A DNA stretch of 64,000 nt, taken from the NCBI GenBank assembly GCA_965212245.1, contig OZ243107.1, positions 434,001 through 498,000 on the forward strand, given 5' to 3'. This document shows, in pieces, positions 34,610-42,655 of this stretch. The notes beneath the pieces are model-generated. The model was not told where the DNA came from, did not search any database, and saw nothing but the letters and a program-made list of their open reading frames with translations. How positions within the stretch are numbered: position 1 is the stretch's first letter; each line of letters starts with the position of its first letter. The position numbers and the translations under genes are program-made. This stretch comes from CAKZNE01 sp040222435. GTDB taxonomy: Bacteria > Bacteroidota > Bacteroidia > Flavobacteriales > Schleiferiaceae.

Positions 34610-36856
34610 ATGAAAATACTTAGAATTCTACTGCTCATAGCAGCAGGGCTTCCCCTTGCTTCATGGGGACAGATATCGGGCGTGGTAAAAGGGCTGGATA
34701 ATGGTAAGGAAATCCCGTTACCGGGAGCCAATGTAATTTGGGAAGGTTCCGAAACCGGTACTACCACCGCAAAAGATGGTTCATATACTATAGAGAAGGT
34801 TAAGGGCGCCAATACGTTAAAGGTGAGTTACATTGGATATCAATCACAATCTAAAATCGTAATATCCCGCACGGGCACCATGGATTTCACACTTGAACCT
34901 TCCGGGTACGAACTGGAAGGTGCGGAGGTAGTGGGTAAAGTGGATGCCACCACTGTAGATGTAACCAAAGCCGGCCTTTCTTATAAAATAGATGACAAAG
35001 AGTTGCGAAAAGCGGCTTGTTGTAATCTCAGCGAAAGCTTTGAAACCAATGCTTCTGTAGACGTTTCTTTTACTGACGCTGTTACCGGTACGCGACAAAT
35101 TGAAATGTTGGGTTTGTCCGGTAAATATGCGCTTATTCAAAGGGAGAATATTCCCTTTGCCAGAGGCTTAAACTCCAATACAGGTCTTACATATATTCCG
35201 GGCCCTTTTGTGGAGAGTATTCAACTAACCAAAGGCCTGAGTTCGGTACTAAACGGTTATGAGGGTATTACAGGACAGATAAACGTTGAGTTTTACAAAC
35301 CTGAAACAGCTCCCAAATTATACCTGAATGCCTTTGGCAATCAGGGTAGCCGTACCGAGTTAAACGTGATGTCGGCTATACCGGTAAACAAGCGTTTGTC
35401 TACCGCAATACTAGCGCATGCAAGTGCCATAAGCATTCCCCGGGATGGTAATGATGATGGGTTTGCAGACATACCTAACGGTAGCCAGCTGAACTTTACC
35501 AACCGCTGGCATTTTAAAAATCCGGAGCGCGGCTGGGAAGGTCAGATAGGTATATCTGCCGTACAAAGTAAAAAAGTGGGTGGACAGATGGATTATATTA
35601 CTGAGGACAATCCCGGTAATTCACTTTGGGGCTTTGAATCAGATGGGCGCAGAGCGGAATTATTCGGGAAGAACGGTTACGTTTTTAAGGATAAGCCTTT
35701 CCGTAGCATCGGTATTATTTACAGCCTTACCTACCAGGATCACAACGGGCGGTTTGGGGAGCGCTTCCATTATGGAGAACAGCAAAATGCTTACCTCAAC
35801 ACTATTTACCAGGATATTATTGGCAGCACCATACATAAATACCGCACGGGTATATCCTTTCAGCTAGACCAAATTACGGATAGATTGAGTAAGCCACAAT
35901 TGGAAGACCCGCTTTATCTGCAAAAAAGGACTGAAGCTGTGCCGGGTGCTTATTTTGAATATACTCTGGAACCCAATCCCAGATTTACACTGGTAGCCGG
36001 GATACGCGGAGACTATAACAACTATTTTGAGGAACTGTATATTACGCCCAGGCTTAATGTGCGCTACTCGCTTAGCGATCATACTACTTTTCGCTTAGGT
36101 GGTGGCCGTGGGCAGCGCACCGCCAATGTAATGCTGGAAAACCTGAATTTACTGGCCTCCAGCCGCACTATGGATTTCACCGCGCTTGGCATTTCTCCCG
36201 AAGTAGCCTGGAATACCGGGGCCAGTTTGGTGCAGGATATGCATATTATTGACCGGAAGCTCACCTTAACGGTGGATGCTTTTTACACCTGGTTTGATAA
36301 TAAGGTAGTGGCTGACCTGGATGTAGATCCTAATACCGCTTATTTTATCAGTAGCACGGGTAGCCGCTCGTTGAGTGTATTGAGCCAGATAGATTATGAA
36401 CTGTCCTCCAATTTTGAGGTGCGCCTGGCCTATAAGTACCTGAATGCTAAAGATCAGTTTGCGGAAGAGCTCCGCCAGAGTTACCTTATACCTGAGCACC
36501 GGGCTTTTGTAAATCTGGCCTATCAAACGGAGCAGCGATGGAAATTTGACCTTACCCTGAATTGGTTTGGATCTAAACGTTTACCGGATACGGAAACCAG
36601 TCCGGATGAATTTAAACGTGATCCGCAATCACCCGGTTTCTTCACGGTAAATGCACAGATCAACAAAACTTTTAAGAACGGTCTGGAGATTTTTGCAGGA
36701 GTGGATAATCTGTTGGATTTCCGGCAGGATGATCCGATTGTAAATGCGGATAACCCCTACTCACCTTACTTTGACACCAACTTTACGTGGGGGCCTGTAT
36801 TCGGAAGGAATGTATACTTTGGGTTGTATTACACTTTACCGGATAAAGAGAATTAA
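34610..36856 (+). CDS. TonB-dependent receptor of the metal island
   Basis: A 748-residue receptor: signal peptide (about 1-20), carboxypeptidase-like regulatory domain (about 22-95, SGVVKGLDNGKEIPLPG), plug and barrel. Characteristic of this subtype is the AACCNLSESFETNASVDV segment with a Cys-Cys pair at the plug start. Receptors with this motif sit with HMA proteins in Bacteroidota, which points to copper or another soft metal, an inference. Ends with a barrel-closing aromatic strand (FGLYYTLPD). Last in the unit with the HMA gene; a terminator follows. Confidence 0.87.
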   Translation: MKILRILLLIAAGLPLASWGQISGVVKGLDNGKEIPLPGANVIWEGSETGTTTAKDGSYTIEKVKGANTLKVSYIGYQSQSKIVISRTGTMDFTLEPSGYELEGAEVVGKVDATTVDVTKAGLSYKIDDKELRKAACCNLSESFETNASVDVSFTDAVTGTRQIEMLGLSGKYALIQRENIPFARGLNSNTGLTYIPGPFVESIQLTKGLSSVLNGYEGITGQINVEFYKPETAPKLYLNAFGNQGSRTELNVMSAIPVNKRLSTAILAHASAISIPRDGNDDGFADIPNGSQLNFTNRWHFKNPERGWEGQIGISAVQSKKVGGQMDYITEDNPGNSLWGFESDGRRAELFGKNGYVFKDKPFRSIGIIYSLTYQDHNGRFGERFHYGEQQNAYLNTIYQDIIGSTIHKYRTGISFQLDQITDRLSKPQLEDPLYLQKRTEAVPGAYFEYTLEPNPRFTLVAGIRGDYNNYFEELYITPRLNVRYSLSDHTTFRLGGGRGQRTANVMLENLNLLASSRTMDFTALGISPEVAWNTGASLVQDMHIIDRKLTLTVDAFYTWFDNKVVADLDVDPNTAYFISSTGSRSLSVLSQIDYELSSNFEVRLAYKYLNAKDQFAEELRQSYLIPEHRAFVNLAYQTEQRWKFDLTLNWFGSKRLPDTETSPDEFKRDPQSPGFFTVNAQINKTFKNGLEIFAGVDNLLDFRQDDPIVNADNPYSPYFDTNFTWGPVFGRNVYFGLYYTLPDKEN

Positions 36857-36863
36857 AGAATAG

Positions 36864-36890
36864 TTCCCCGGCCTGGTGCCGGGGAATTTT
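36864..36890 (+). terminator. Terminator after the island TonB receptor
   Basis: Nine-pair hairpin TTCCCCGGC / GCCGGGGAA followed by TTTT. It separates the receptor from the CDF exporter. Confidence 0.75.
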
Positions 36891-36914
36891 CTCAAACCGG
36901 ATAACTTTCACCTT

Positions 36915-37793
36915 ATGGCTCACCAACACGAACATCCTTCCGGTAAGAATCTTAGGCTTGCTTTTTTCTTAAACGTAGGTTTTACCATTCTTGAGATCAT
37001 CGGAGGCTTATTCACTAATAGTGTAGCTATACTTTCCGATGCGCTTCACGACCTTGGCGATAGCCTTTCACTGGGGGTTTCATGGTTCCTGGAACGCAAA
37101 TCCCATAAAAAAGCAAACCTGCGCTTTACATTTGGTTATAAACGCTTTACCCTGCTGGGCGCCCTCATTAACAGCCTGGTCCTCATCAGCGGATCGGTTT
37201 TCATCATTTCCGAAGCAATTCAACGCCTGCAAAACCCTGAACCGGCTGATGCCCAAGGCATGGTATGGTTCGCCATACTCGGGGTAATTGTAAATGGCTA
37301 TGCTGCCTGGAAGGTAAGCTCCGGCAAAACCCTTAATGAACGAGTGGTTTCATGGCATCTTATTGAGGATGTACTAGGCTGGGTAGCGGTACTTATAGTG
37401 AGTATTGTTTTACTGTTCACCGACCTTTATTTTTTAGACCCTGCTCTGTCATTACTTATTACACTATACGTTCTTTACAACGTTATAAAACGGCTTAAAG
37501 AAACGCTTTCTATCTTTTTGCAGGCCAGGCCTGATAATGTAGATCTGGATGAAGTGATCCGGAAGATAAAGGAAGACCCCAAGGTGAAGTCATTGCATCA
37601 TACCCATTTATGGAGCCTGGATGGTGAGCATCACGTGTTTACCACTCACATTTGTCTGCAAAACGTCCGTTCCTTTAATGAGGTTGTGGCCTGTAAACAA
37701 CGCTTAAAGAAAATGCTCAAAAAGGACTACCGCTTCTCGCATTATACTATTGAAACAGAGCTGGATGCGGAAAGCTGTTCGCTACGGTCTTAA
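36915..37793 (+). CDS. Cation diffusion facilitator (CDF) metal exporter
   Basis: A 292-residue transporter with about six membrane helices. The start is the ATG at 36915 (MAHQHEHPSG), with a His-rich N-terminus. Metal-site residues fit CDF: LSDALHDLGDSLSLGVSW in helix 2 (H and D ligands) and HLIEDVLGWVAVL in helix 5. The cytoplasmic C-terminal domain has VKSLHHTHLWSLDGEHHVF. This is the CzcD/ZitB-like group, expected to export zinc or cobalt. Its last 4 bp overlap the convergent nucleoid-protein gene. Confidence 0.9.
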   Translation: MAHQHEHPSGKNLRLAFFLNVGFTILEIIGGLFTNSVAILSDALHDLGDSLSLGVSWFLERKSHKKANLRFTFGYKRFTLLGALINSLVLISGSVFIISEAIQRLQNPEPADAQGMVWFAILGVIVNGYAAWKVSSGKTLNERVVSWHLIEDVLGWVAVLIVSIVLLFTDLYFLDPALSLLITLYVLYNVIKRLKETLSIFLQARPDNVDLDEVIRKIKEDPKVKSLHHTHLWSLDGEHHVFTTHICLQNVRSFNEVVACKQRLKKMLKKDYRFSHYTIETELDAESCSLRS

Positions 37794-38827
37794 TTTTCTT
37801 CCTCGTAAAAGAGTTTATAGTATTTTTTTCCCGAATCATCGGTACCCTTCTCAATCATTTCCCGATTGCCATGAATGTACACATGGAAATTTTTATCCAG
37901 TTTAAGTACACTCTTAAAAATGCGTGATTTCTTTTTTACCGCTTCCGGAGCAATGCTAAACGATTCGTTTAATTGCAAATTATCACGATCATTCTCTTCG
38001 GTATAAGCTCTGAAACGATTGATCGTGTCTTCATTCTGAAAAACCTTATCATTAAAGTCTTCATAATCAAAATCTTCAGACTCCTTGAAATAATTAAGGG
38101 AACGGTTCAGGAGGTCAATGCTATCCTGACGCTCCAGGGGCTGCTCAGCATCCAGGTCTTTCTCTATAAAGTTTTTGGTCAGGGAAAGGATAGAACTGGT
38201 TTTGATATACTCTGTGGAGCGGGGCTTTATCTTTAAAAAATCTTCAAACCAGTATTTGGCTTCTTCTCCCTTATTTAAATTATCTACTGCTAAAACCTGA
38301 TAACCATCTTCTTCATCCGCATTAAAAATAAGGCAGGCTTTATCTACCTTAAAAGGACTTATACCTGAATATGTAAAAAGGTCAAGCGCATCATTCTGAT
38401 TTTCGGTAAAGAGAAAAGGTTGCTTTTTTTCCGATTTAAAAAGGCCTATGGCATCTGAAGTAAGCGAACCAAAAGTGAGGTCTTTAAAATAGATCACAAA
38501 TAACTCTCCTGATTTAATATTGGGATGTTGAGAATGATCGTACAGCAACTTGGCCAATGCCCCGGAACGATCTTTAAAGCGCTCCTGGTTTTGGAACACT
38601 TCGCGGGATATGCTAAACACATTATTTAGTTCCAGCTCGGCCGGATGGGTAAACCGGTGAAATTCGGGTGTTTTAAAAGCTGCGTATAAATAGTTCCACA
38701 ACTGCTTTTCAGTGTCCGGGTCCATACCTGATGCCTGAGTACTTACCTTTAAAGGGTCATCCTTTAAACGATTACCCACAAAGTGGATCATGACGGATTC
38801 AATAGAACTCAGGGTATTATCAAACAT
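37790..38827 (-). CDS. Nucleoid-associated protein (NdpA/YejK-like)
   Basis: A 345-residue protein resembling the NdpA (37-kDa nucleoid-associated protein) family. Typical features: an N-terminal helical part (ESVMIHFVGNRLKDDPL), a central strand-rich region (SGELFVIYFKDLTFG) and a long charged C-terminal half. Family members bind DNA; the exact role is poorly known. The gene overlaps the CDF gene by 4 bp tail to tail. Confidence 0.75.
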   Translation of the reverse strand: MFDNTLSSIESVMIHFVGNRLKDDPLKVSTQASGMDPDTEKQLWNYLYAAFKTPEFHRFTHPAELELNNVFSISREVFQNQERFKDRSGALAKLLYDHSQHPNIKSGELFVIYFKDLTFGSLTSDAIGLFKSEKKQPFLFTENQNDALDLFTYSGISPFKVDKACLIFNADEEDGYQVLAVDNLNKGEEAKYWFEDFLKIKPRSTEYIKTSSILSLTKNFIEKDLDAEQPLERQDSIDLLNRSLNYFKESEDFDYEDFNDKVFQNEDTINRFRAYTEENDRDNLQLNESFSIAPEAVKKKSRIFKSVLKLDKNFHVYIHGNREMIEKGTDDSGKKYYKLFYEEEN

Positions 38828-38977
38828 AGGTCAAACTTTTTACGAAGTCGCAAATATCTGCAATGAAGCTGTGAAAACAAGGCTCTGGAACAAGTCGCCC
38901 AACCAAAGTTTAAATATCACACCTTATGTTTCGCATATAGCTTTCTGCCGTAATTTGCTGGTCTATTACCAAACCAC

Positions 38978-40036
38978 TTGAATAAAAAACATATCCCTGT
39001 AAAAAAGTCTACTCCCAAAAGCAGGACGTGGCTATTGCTGCTAGTCGGGCTAATAGCAGGCGCTACCTTAACCTGGGTTTTTAAACCGGAACATGAAGCA
39101 AAAGCCAGGGCCAATCAGAAACAGCCACCTAAAAAGCAAATTGCGATTTCCCGAAAATTTATAAACCCTCAAACAGAATCCCTCAGACATCGCAATTATG
39201 ACCCCCGGGAATTAAAAGGGGTGAAAGAAAAAGCTGAGGCTTTGATAGCTAGGCAAAAGGCTACTGTCATTTCGATCTATTTCCGGGACCTGACCAATGA
39301 CCAATGGTTTGGCATAAATGAAACAGAGATCTTCACCCCCGCCAGCCTTTTAAAAGTTCCGGTTATGATAGCCATTCTCAAGTTTGAGGATAAGCATCCC
39401 GGTACTTTAAACCAAAATATACCTTACCAGAAACCGGTGCAGCACAATTATAAAAAACCGGTAAATGCTCACAGCGCTTTGGTAGTGGGGAATAAGTATT
39501 CCGTTGAGCAGCTCCTGCATATCATGATCACCGAATCAGATAATGAAGCCACAATATTGTTAATGAAATTTCTGGATAAGGAAATGCCCGGCTTCAGAAA
39601 GAAAGTTGAAAAAGACCTTGGTTTTCAAACTCCTGAGGATGCCAGTGCTCAACAGGATTTTGTGACGGTAAGGCGTTATTCCGCATTCTTCAGAACGTTA
39701 TACAATGCCTCTTACCTATCCGGTAAAATGTCTGAAAAAGCCTTATCCATTTTATCAGACACCGGTTTTGGCTACGGCATTCGCCAGGCTATACCCGCGG
39801 AAATAGTGGTTAGCCATAAATATGGCTACCGCCAGGTAAGCCAGGATAAACATCAGTACCATCATTTCGGTATTGTATACCACTCTAAAAAACCTTTTTT
39901 AATCGGTATTATGACCAAAGGCAAGAATCCGGATACTCTGAAGGAGATCATCTCCCTTTTATCCGCCAAGGTATACGAGCAGGTAAACACTCAGGTTCTT
40001 GACCCCAATGGTTACCTGCAAAGGGATCTGGACTGA
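38978..40036 (+). CDS. Membrane-anchored serine hydrolase, class A beta-lactamase fold
   Basis: A 352-residue protein with one N-terminal membrane segment (about 17-33) and a beta-lactamase-type catalytic region. Active-site motifs: SxxK at S123-LL-K126 (PASLLKVPVM), SDN at 187-189 (TESDNEA), and KYG at 281-283 in place of KTG. With no omega-loop Glu motif seen, it may be a penicillin-binding or carboxypeptidase-type hydrolase rather than a resistance enzyme. The frame has no ATG near the start; I use TTG at 38978. It ends one base before the convergent rhodanese gene. Confidence 0.75.
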   Translation: MNKKHIPVKKSTPKSRTWLLLLVGLIAGATLTWVFKPEHEAKARANQKQPPKKQIAISRKFINPQTESLRHRNYDPRELKGVKEKAEALIARQKATVISIYFRDLTNDQWFGINETEIFTPASLLKVPVMIAILKFEDKHPGTLNQNIPYQKPVQHNYKKPVNAHSALVVGNKYSVEQLLHIMITESDNEATILLMKFLDKEMPGFRKKVEKDLGFQTPEDASAQQDFVTVRRYSAFFRTLYNASYLSGKMSEKALSILSDTGFGYGIRQAIPAEIVVSHKYGYRQVSQDKHQYHHFGIVYHSKKPFLIGIMTKGKNPDTLKEIISLLSAKVYEQVNTQVLDPNGYLQRDLD

Positions 40037-40351
40037 TTAACTCAGTTTGCGTTGCAGACTCATCCAGCCACCGCCATTGTATACCTCATTAAAGCCGTTG
40101 GATTTGAGGATGGCTTTAGCCGAAGCGCTCCGCATACCAGATGCACAACAGGTAATAACGGCTTTGTCTTTTTTAAGCTTCCCCAATTTGGATTTTAGCT
40201 GGTCTAAAGGAATATTCTGCGCCCCTTTAATGTGACCGTTTTTGAATTCTGCTGTAGTGCGCACGTCAATCACCTGTGCTCCATCATTTTTAAGGCGGGC
40301 GTAATCCACCGGAGAACCCATACCCAGTAACTTTTTTAATCCGTCAAACAT
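40037..40351 (-). CDS. Single-domain rhodanese
   Basis: A 104-residue sulfurtransferase-type domain. Key features: DVRTTAEFKNGHIKGAQNIPL and the catalytic loop TCCASGMRSASA, with the active cysteine at the second Cys of CCASGMR. It transfers sulfane sulfur between donors and acceptors. Next to a second rhodanese (6 bp upstream) and downstream of tauE, DUF2892 and a Crp-type gene on the same strand, it fits a sulfide or polysulfide-handling unit. Confidence 0.9.
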   Translation of the reverse strand: MFDGLKKLLGMGSPVDYARLKNDGAQVIDVRTTAEFKNGHIKGAQNIPLDQLKSKLGKLKKDKAVITCCASGMRSASAKAILKSNGFNEVYNGGGWMSLQRKLS

Positions 40352-40357
40352 TTTGTT

Positions 40358-40639
40358 TTAGTTTTGAGATTGATGTTGATTTACCTCCAGCCAGGAGCCT
40401 CCATTATAGCACTCTAAATCTTGTTGAGATAACATTTGGGCAGCCATACCACTGCGATTGCCGGATGCACAGCAAAGTATTAAAGGTTCTTTCAATGATT
40501 TTACCTCATCTATCCGCTGGTTCAGTTCCTGAAGAGGAATATTAAGCGAACCAACTACATGGCCTCCCTGAAATTCAGCTGGTGTACGTACGTCCACAAT
40601 AGTTCCTTTATTACTCTTAAGTATATCTTCTACACTCAT
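40358..40639 (-). CDS. Single-domain rhodanese (second copy)
   Basis: A 93-residue rhodanese with DVRTPAEFQGGHVVGSLNIPL and the catalytic loop LCCASGNRSGMA. It resembles its downstream neighbour in length and motif order, so the pair may come from a duplication, with GNRSG versus GMRSA loops implying different substrates. Encoded upstream of the other by 6 bp, with its promoter region at 40640-40878. Confidence 0.9.
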   Translation of the reverse strand: MSVEDILKSNKGTIVDVRTPAEFQGGHVVGSLNIPLQELNQRIDEVKSLKEPLILCCASGNRSGMAAQMLSQQDLECYNGGSWLEVNQHQSQN

Positions 40640-40717
40640 TTCTATTAAAAATTAAATTTTGTTTTGATATCCCATCATTATTTTCTGGAGTCTCGGGATC
40701 TTTGCTTGCTTTACTAA

Positions 40718-40735
40718 GGTTTGAGTTATCAAACC
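40718..40735 (-). promoter_or_regulatory. Inverted repeat upstream of the rhodanese pair
   Basis: Perfect 7-bp arms GGTTTGA / TCAAACC with a 4-nt centre, 79 bp upstream of the first rhodanese ATG. TTGA-N4-TCAA recalls Crp/Fnr-type half sites, though their usual spacer is 6. Confidence 0.35.
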
Positions 40736-40878
40736 CATTCCATTTCTTGCGCCCCCACCTTCGTTAAATATTACGGACATACATGGAGCTACCCTTGCTT
40801 CAATTATTCTGCTCGTTAAACCTGTTTATTTAACACTTCAAAACTATAAAAGTCCTTCCCTGCCTGCAGTTACTTTTG

Positions 40879-41676
40879 TTACAAAAAACCGGTTTCCTTT
40901 ACCAGCATGAAGAGCGCCATAAAAAGCACAAAATAACCAAAACCACGTTTGAGCTGCGATCCATCTATTTTTTTCCCCAGCGCCATACCAGCATAAATCC
41001 CACCGCTGGCCATAAGCGAAAGTGTTATCAGCAATTGCCAGTCAATAGCTTGCGTTTGTACATCTCCTATAAACCCCAGTAAGGATTTTACAGTAATGAT
41101 AAGCAAAGAAGTAGCCACCGCTTTTTTCATAGGCATCCCCACCAATAATACCAAAGCCGGAATAATTAAAAATCCGCCTCCGGCTCCTACAAAGCCGGTT
41201 ACTCCTCCTACTATTGCTCCTTCCAACAGAATAATACCATAATTATAAGAACGGGGCTTGGGTGAAGGAGTTTGAGCGGTCTGCGGGCGTATCATTTTCA
41301 CCGCAGCCCAAAGCATTATTAGGGCAAAAAACAGCAGTATAAAAGTATCCCTGCTTACTTCAAATCCATTCACACTAAAAAGGATCTCCGGCAAAGCCGG
41401 CATCAGGTAACGCCTTACGGTATATACCGCTACAAGCGCAGGCACGGCAAATAATACGGCTGTGCGCAAGTCGGCTTCTTTCCTGATGATGAAACGGACA
41501 GCACCCACCCCGGAGGAAATCCCTACAATAAAAAGGGAGTAAGCAGTAGCCATCACTGCGTCCAAACCAAAAAAATAAACCAGTAACGGCACGGTGAGTA
41601 TGGATCCTCCACTACCTATCAGTCCCAGAGATAATCCAATAATTATAGCCAGAATGTAACCTATTGCTTCAATCAT
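40879..41676 (-). CDS. TauE/SafE-family sulfite/sulfonate exporter
   Basis: A 265-residue membrane protein with about eight hydrophobic segments. The diagnostic glycine-rich repeat pair is present: GLIGSGGSILTVPLL near residue 20 and GFVGAGGGFLIIPAL near 160. Family members export sulfite, sulfoacetate or thiosulfate. It sits 3 bp after the DUF2892 gene and with two rhodaneses, a pattern of sulfide-detoxification operons. Confidence 0.88.
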   Translation of the reverse strand: MIEAIGYILAIIIGLSLGLIGSGGSILTVPLLVYFFGLDAVMATAYSLFIVGISSGVGAVRFIIRKEADLRTAVLFAVPALVAVYTVRRYLMPALPEILFSVNGFEVSRDTFILLFFALIMLWAAVKMIRPQTAQTPSPKPRSYNYGIILLEGAIVGGVTGFVGAGGGFLIIPALVLLVGMPMKKAVATSLLIITVKSLLGFIGDVQTQAIDWQLLITLSLMASGGIYAGMALGKKIDGSQLKRGFGYFVLFMALFMLVKETGFL

Positions 41677-41679
41677 ATA

Positions 41680-41883
41680 TTATTTAGTAGGGCAGGTAGA
41701 CAAACCAAAAAGCCGGTATAAAGGGCAAAAACTCATAAAACTGCTAACCAAAAAAATGCCCGCCAGCATAAGTAATACTATACCTAAGGTACCCGCAATA
41801 ACCCCAGAAAAGTAAAAGCCCGCAATAAGCAGGGCTAAAAGCACCCGAATTACTTTATCAGAGGTACCCATATTTTTTTTCAT
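41680..41883 (-). CDS. DUF2892 (YgaP-type) small membrane protein
   Basis: A 67-residue protein with two membrane helices: KVIRVLLALLIAGFYFSG and the second ending LVSSFMSFCPLYRLFG, and a conserved CPLYRLFGLSTC tail with two cysteines. The same membrane part is joined to a rhodanese in YgaP; here the rhodaneses are separate. I start at ATG 41883 (MKKNMGTSDK), because the longer version starts inside a promoter-like CAAAAGTC/TCAAA element. tauE follows after 3 bp. Confidence 0.82.
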   Translation of the reverse strand: MKKNMGTSDKVIRVLLALLIAGFYFSGVIAGTLGIVLLMLAGIFLVSSFMSFCPLYRLFGLSTCPTK

Positions 41884-41888
41884 AGCTA

Positions 41889-41912
41889 TTTGAAATGGTT
41901 TTACCATTCAAA
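41889..41912 (-). promoter_or_regulatory. Imperfect inverted repeat before the DUF2892 gene
   Basis: TTTGAAATGG / CCATTCAAA (one extra base in an arm), 6-29 bp upstream of the chosen ATG. It overlaps a near-consensus -7 box on the minus strand (41909-41916, one mismatch). A regulator site or 5' hairpin. Confidence 0.3.
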
Positions 41913-41938
41913 AGTCTGCTATTTGATAAGCTTATTTC

Positions 41939-41952
41939 GTAACCAGGGTTAC
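41939..41952. promoter_or_regulatory. Perfect inverted repeat at the 3' end of the crp-type gene
   Basis: GTAACC / GGTTAC around a 2-nt centre, 56 bp upstream of the DUF2892 ATG and overlapping the regulator's stop codon. It is a candidate operator for the sulfur genes. Confidence 0.35.
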
Positions 41953-42569
41953 AAAAGGGTAATTTTATTACGACTGAGCTGCACGAGACCCTGCTCTTCC
42001 ATTTGCTTGAGTAATCGCGACACCACTACACGGGCAGTGCCCAGTTCCTGCGCAATCTGTTCATGGGTTACCTGAAGGGTTTTTTCTCCGGTAAGTTCAC
42101 TCTTCTTACGGATAAAATTCAGCAGGCGTTCATCCATTTTCTTAAATGCCACAGCATTTACGGCTTCCAGCAGTTCTTCAAAACGCTTGTGATACATGCG
42201 GAAAATATAATCCAGCCATTCCGGAAACTCTTTCATCAATTCACTGATATGGCTTACGGGTATCATCCACATTTCAGTTTCTTCTTCAGCTATCACTTTT
42301 ACCTTACTGGTATCCTGATGTATGCCTCCTAAAAAAGACATGATACAGCTTTCACCGGTGCATATATAATACAACAATATCTCACGTCCTTCCGGGTCGG
42401 TACGCATTACCTTCACACTTCCGCTGGTTACAATGGGAATAGTTTTTACATAGGCGTCTTCACGCATAATAATCTCACCTTTCCGAAAGTGTTTGGCAAA
42501 ACCATAGGCCTCAAGCTTTTGGCGAATGGCGGGTGAGGACTGAAACTCAATGATCTCGTCTAACTCCAT
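41949..42569 (-). CDS. Crp/Fnr-family transcriptional regulator
   Basis: A 206-residue regulator: N-terminal cyclic-nucleotide-binding-like fold (about 15-125, with GSVKVMRTDPEGREILLYYI) and a C-terminal winged helix (about 145-206; recognition helix EQIAQELGTARVVVSRLLKQMEEQG). The effector pocket lacks the cAMP-type RxS motif and instead shows CTGESCIMSF with two cysteines at the equivalent site, which could sense redox or reactive sulfur. It heads the same-strand group DUF2892-tauE-rhodaneses. A perfect -7 box lies 4 nt before the ATG, so its mRNA may be leaderless. Confidence 0.88.
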   Translation of the reverse strand: MELDEIIEFQSSPAIRQKLEAYGFAKHFRKGEIIMREDAYVKTIPIVTSGSVKVMRTDPEGREILLYYICTGESCIMSFLGGIHQDTSKVKVIAEEETEMWMIPVSHISELMKEFPEWLDYIFRMYHKRFEELLEAVNAVAFKKMDERLLNFIRKKSELTGEKTLQVTHEQIAQELGTARVVVSRLLKQMEEQGLVQLSRNKITLL

Positions 42570-42573
42570 ACAG

Positions 42574-42581
42574 CAAAAGTA
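42574..42581 (-). promoter_or_regulatory. -7 promoter box of the crp-type gene
   Basis: Minus strand TACTTTTG (TAnnTTTG), ending 4 nt before the ATG at 42569. The implied start of transcription is at or next to the start codon. Confidence 0.5.
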
Positions 42582-42610
42582 AGGTTTGCAGCGGCTATAG
42601 GGCGTATAAA

Positions 42611-42634
42611 AAAGCCCCGTCAGGGCGGGGCTTT
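42611..42634 (-). terminator. Terminator of the kelch-like lipoprotein gene
   Basis: Hairpin AAAGCCCCG / CGGGGCTTT, followed on the minus strand by TTTTATACGCC. It separates the crp-type gene from the upstream unit. Confidence 0.8.
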
Positions 42635-42655
42635 ACATTATGCTTAATTAGTCTG

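Noticed and set aside
38978..40036. Serine hydrolase as a beta-lactamase resistance gene
   Set aside because: SxxK and SDN are present, but KYG replaces KTG and no clear omega-loop Glu was seen; a cell-wall hydrolase is equally possible.
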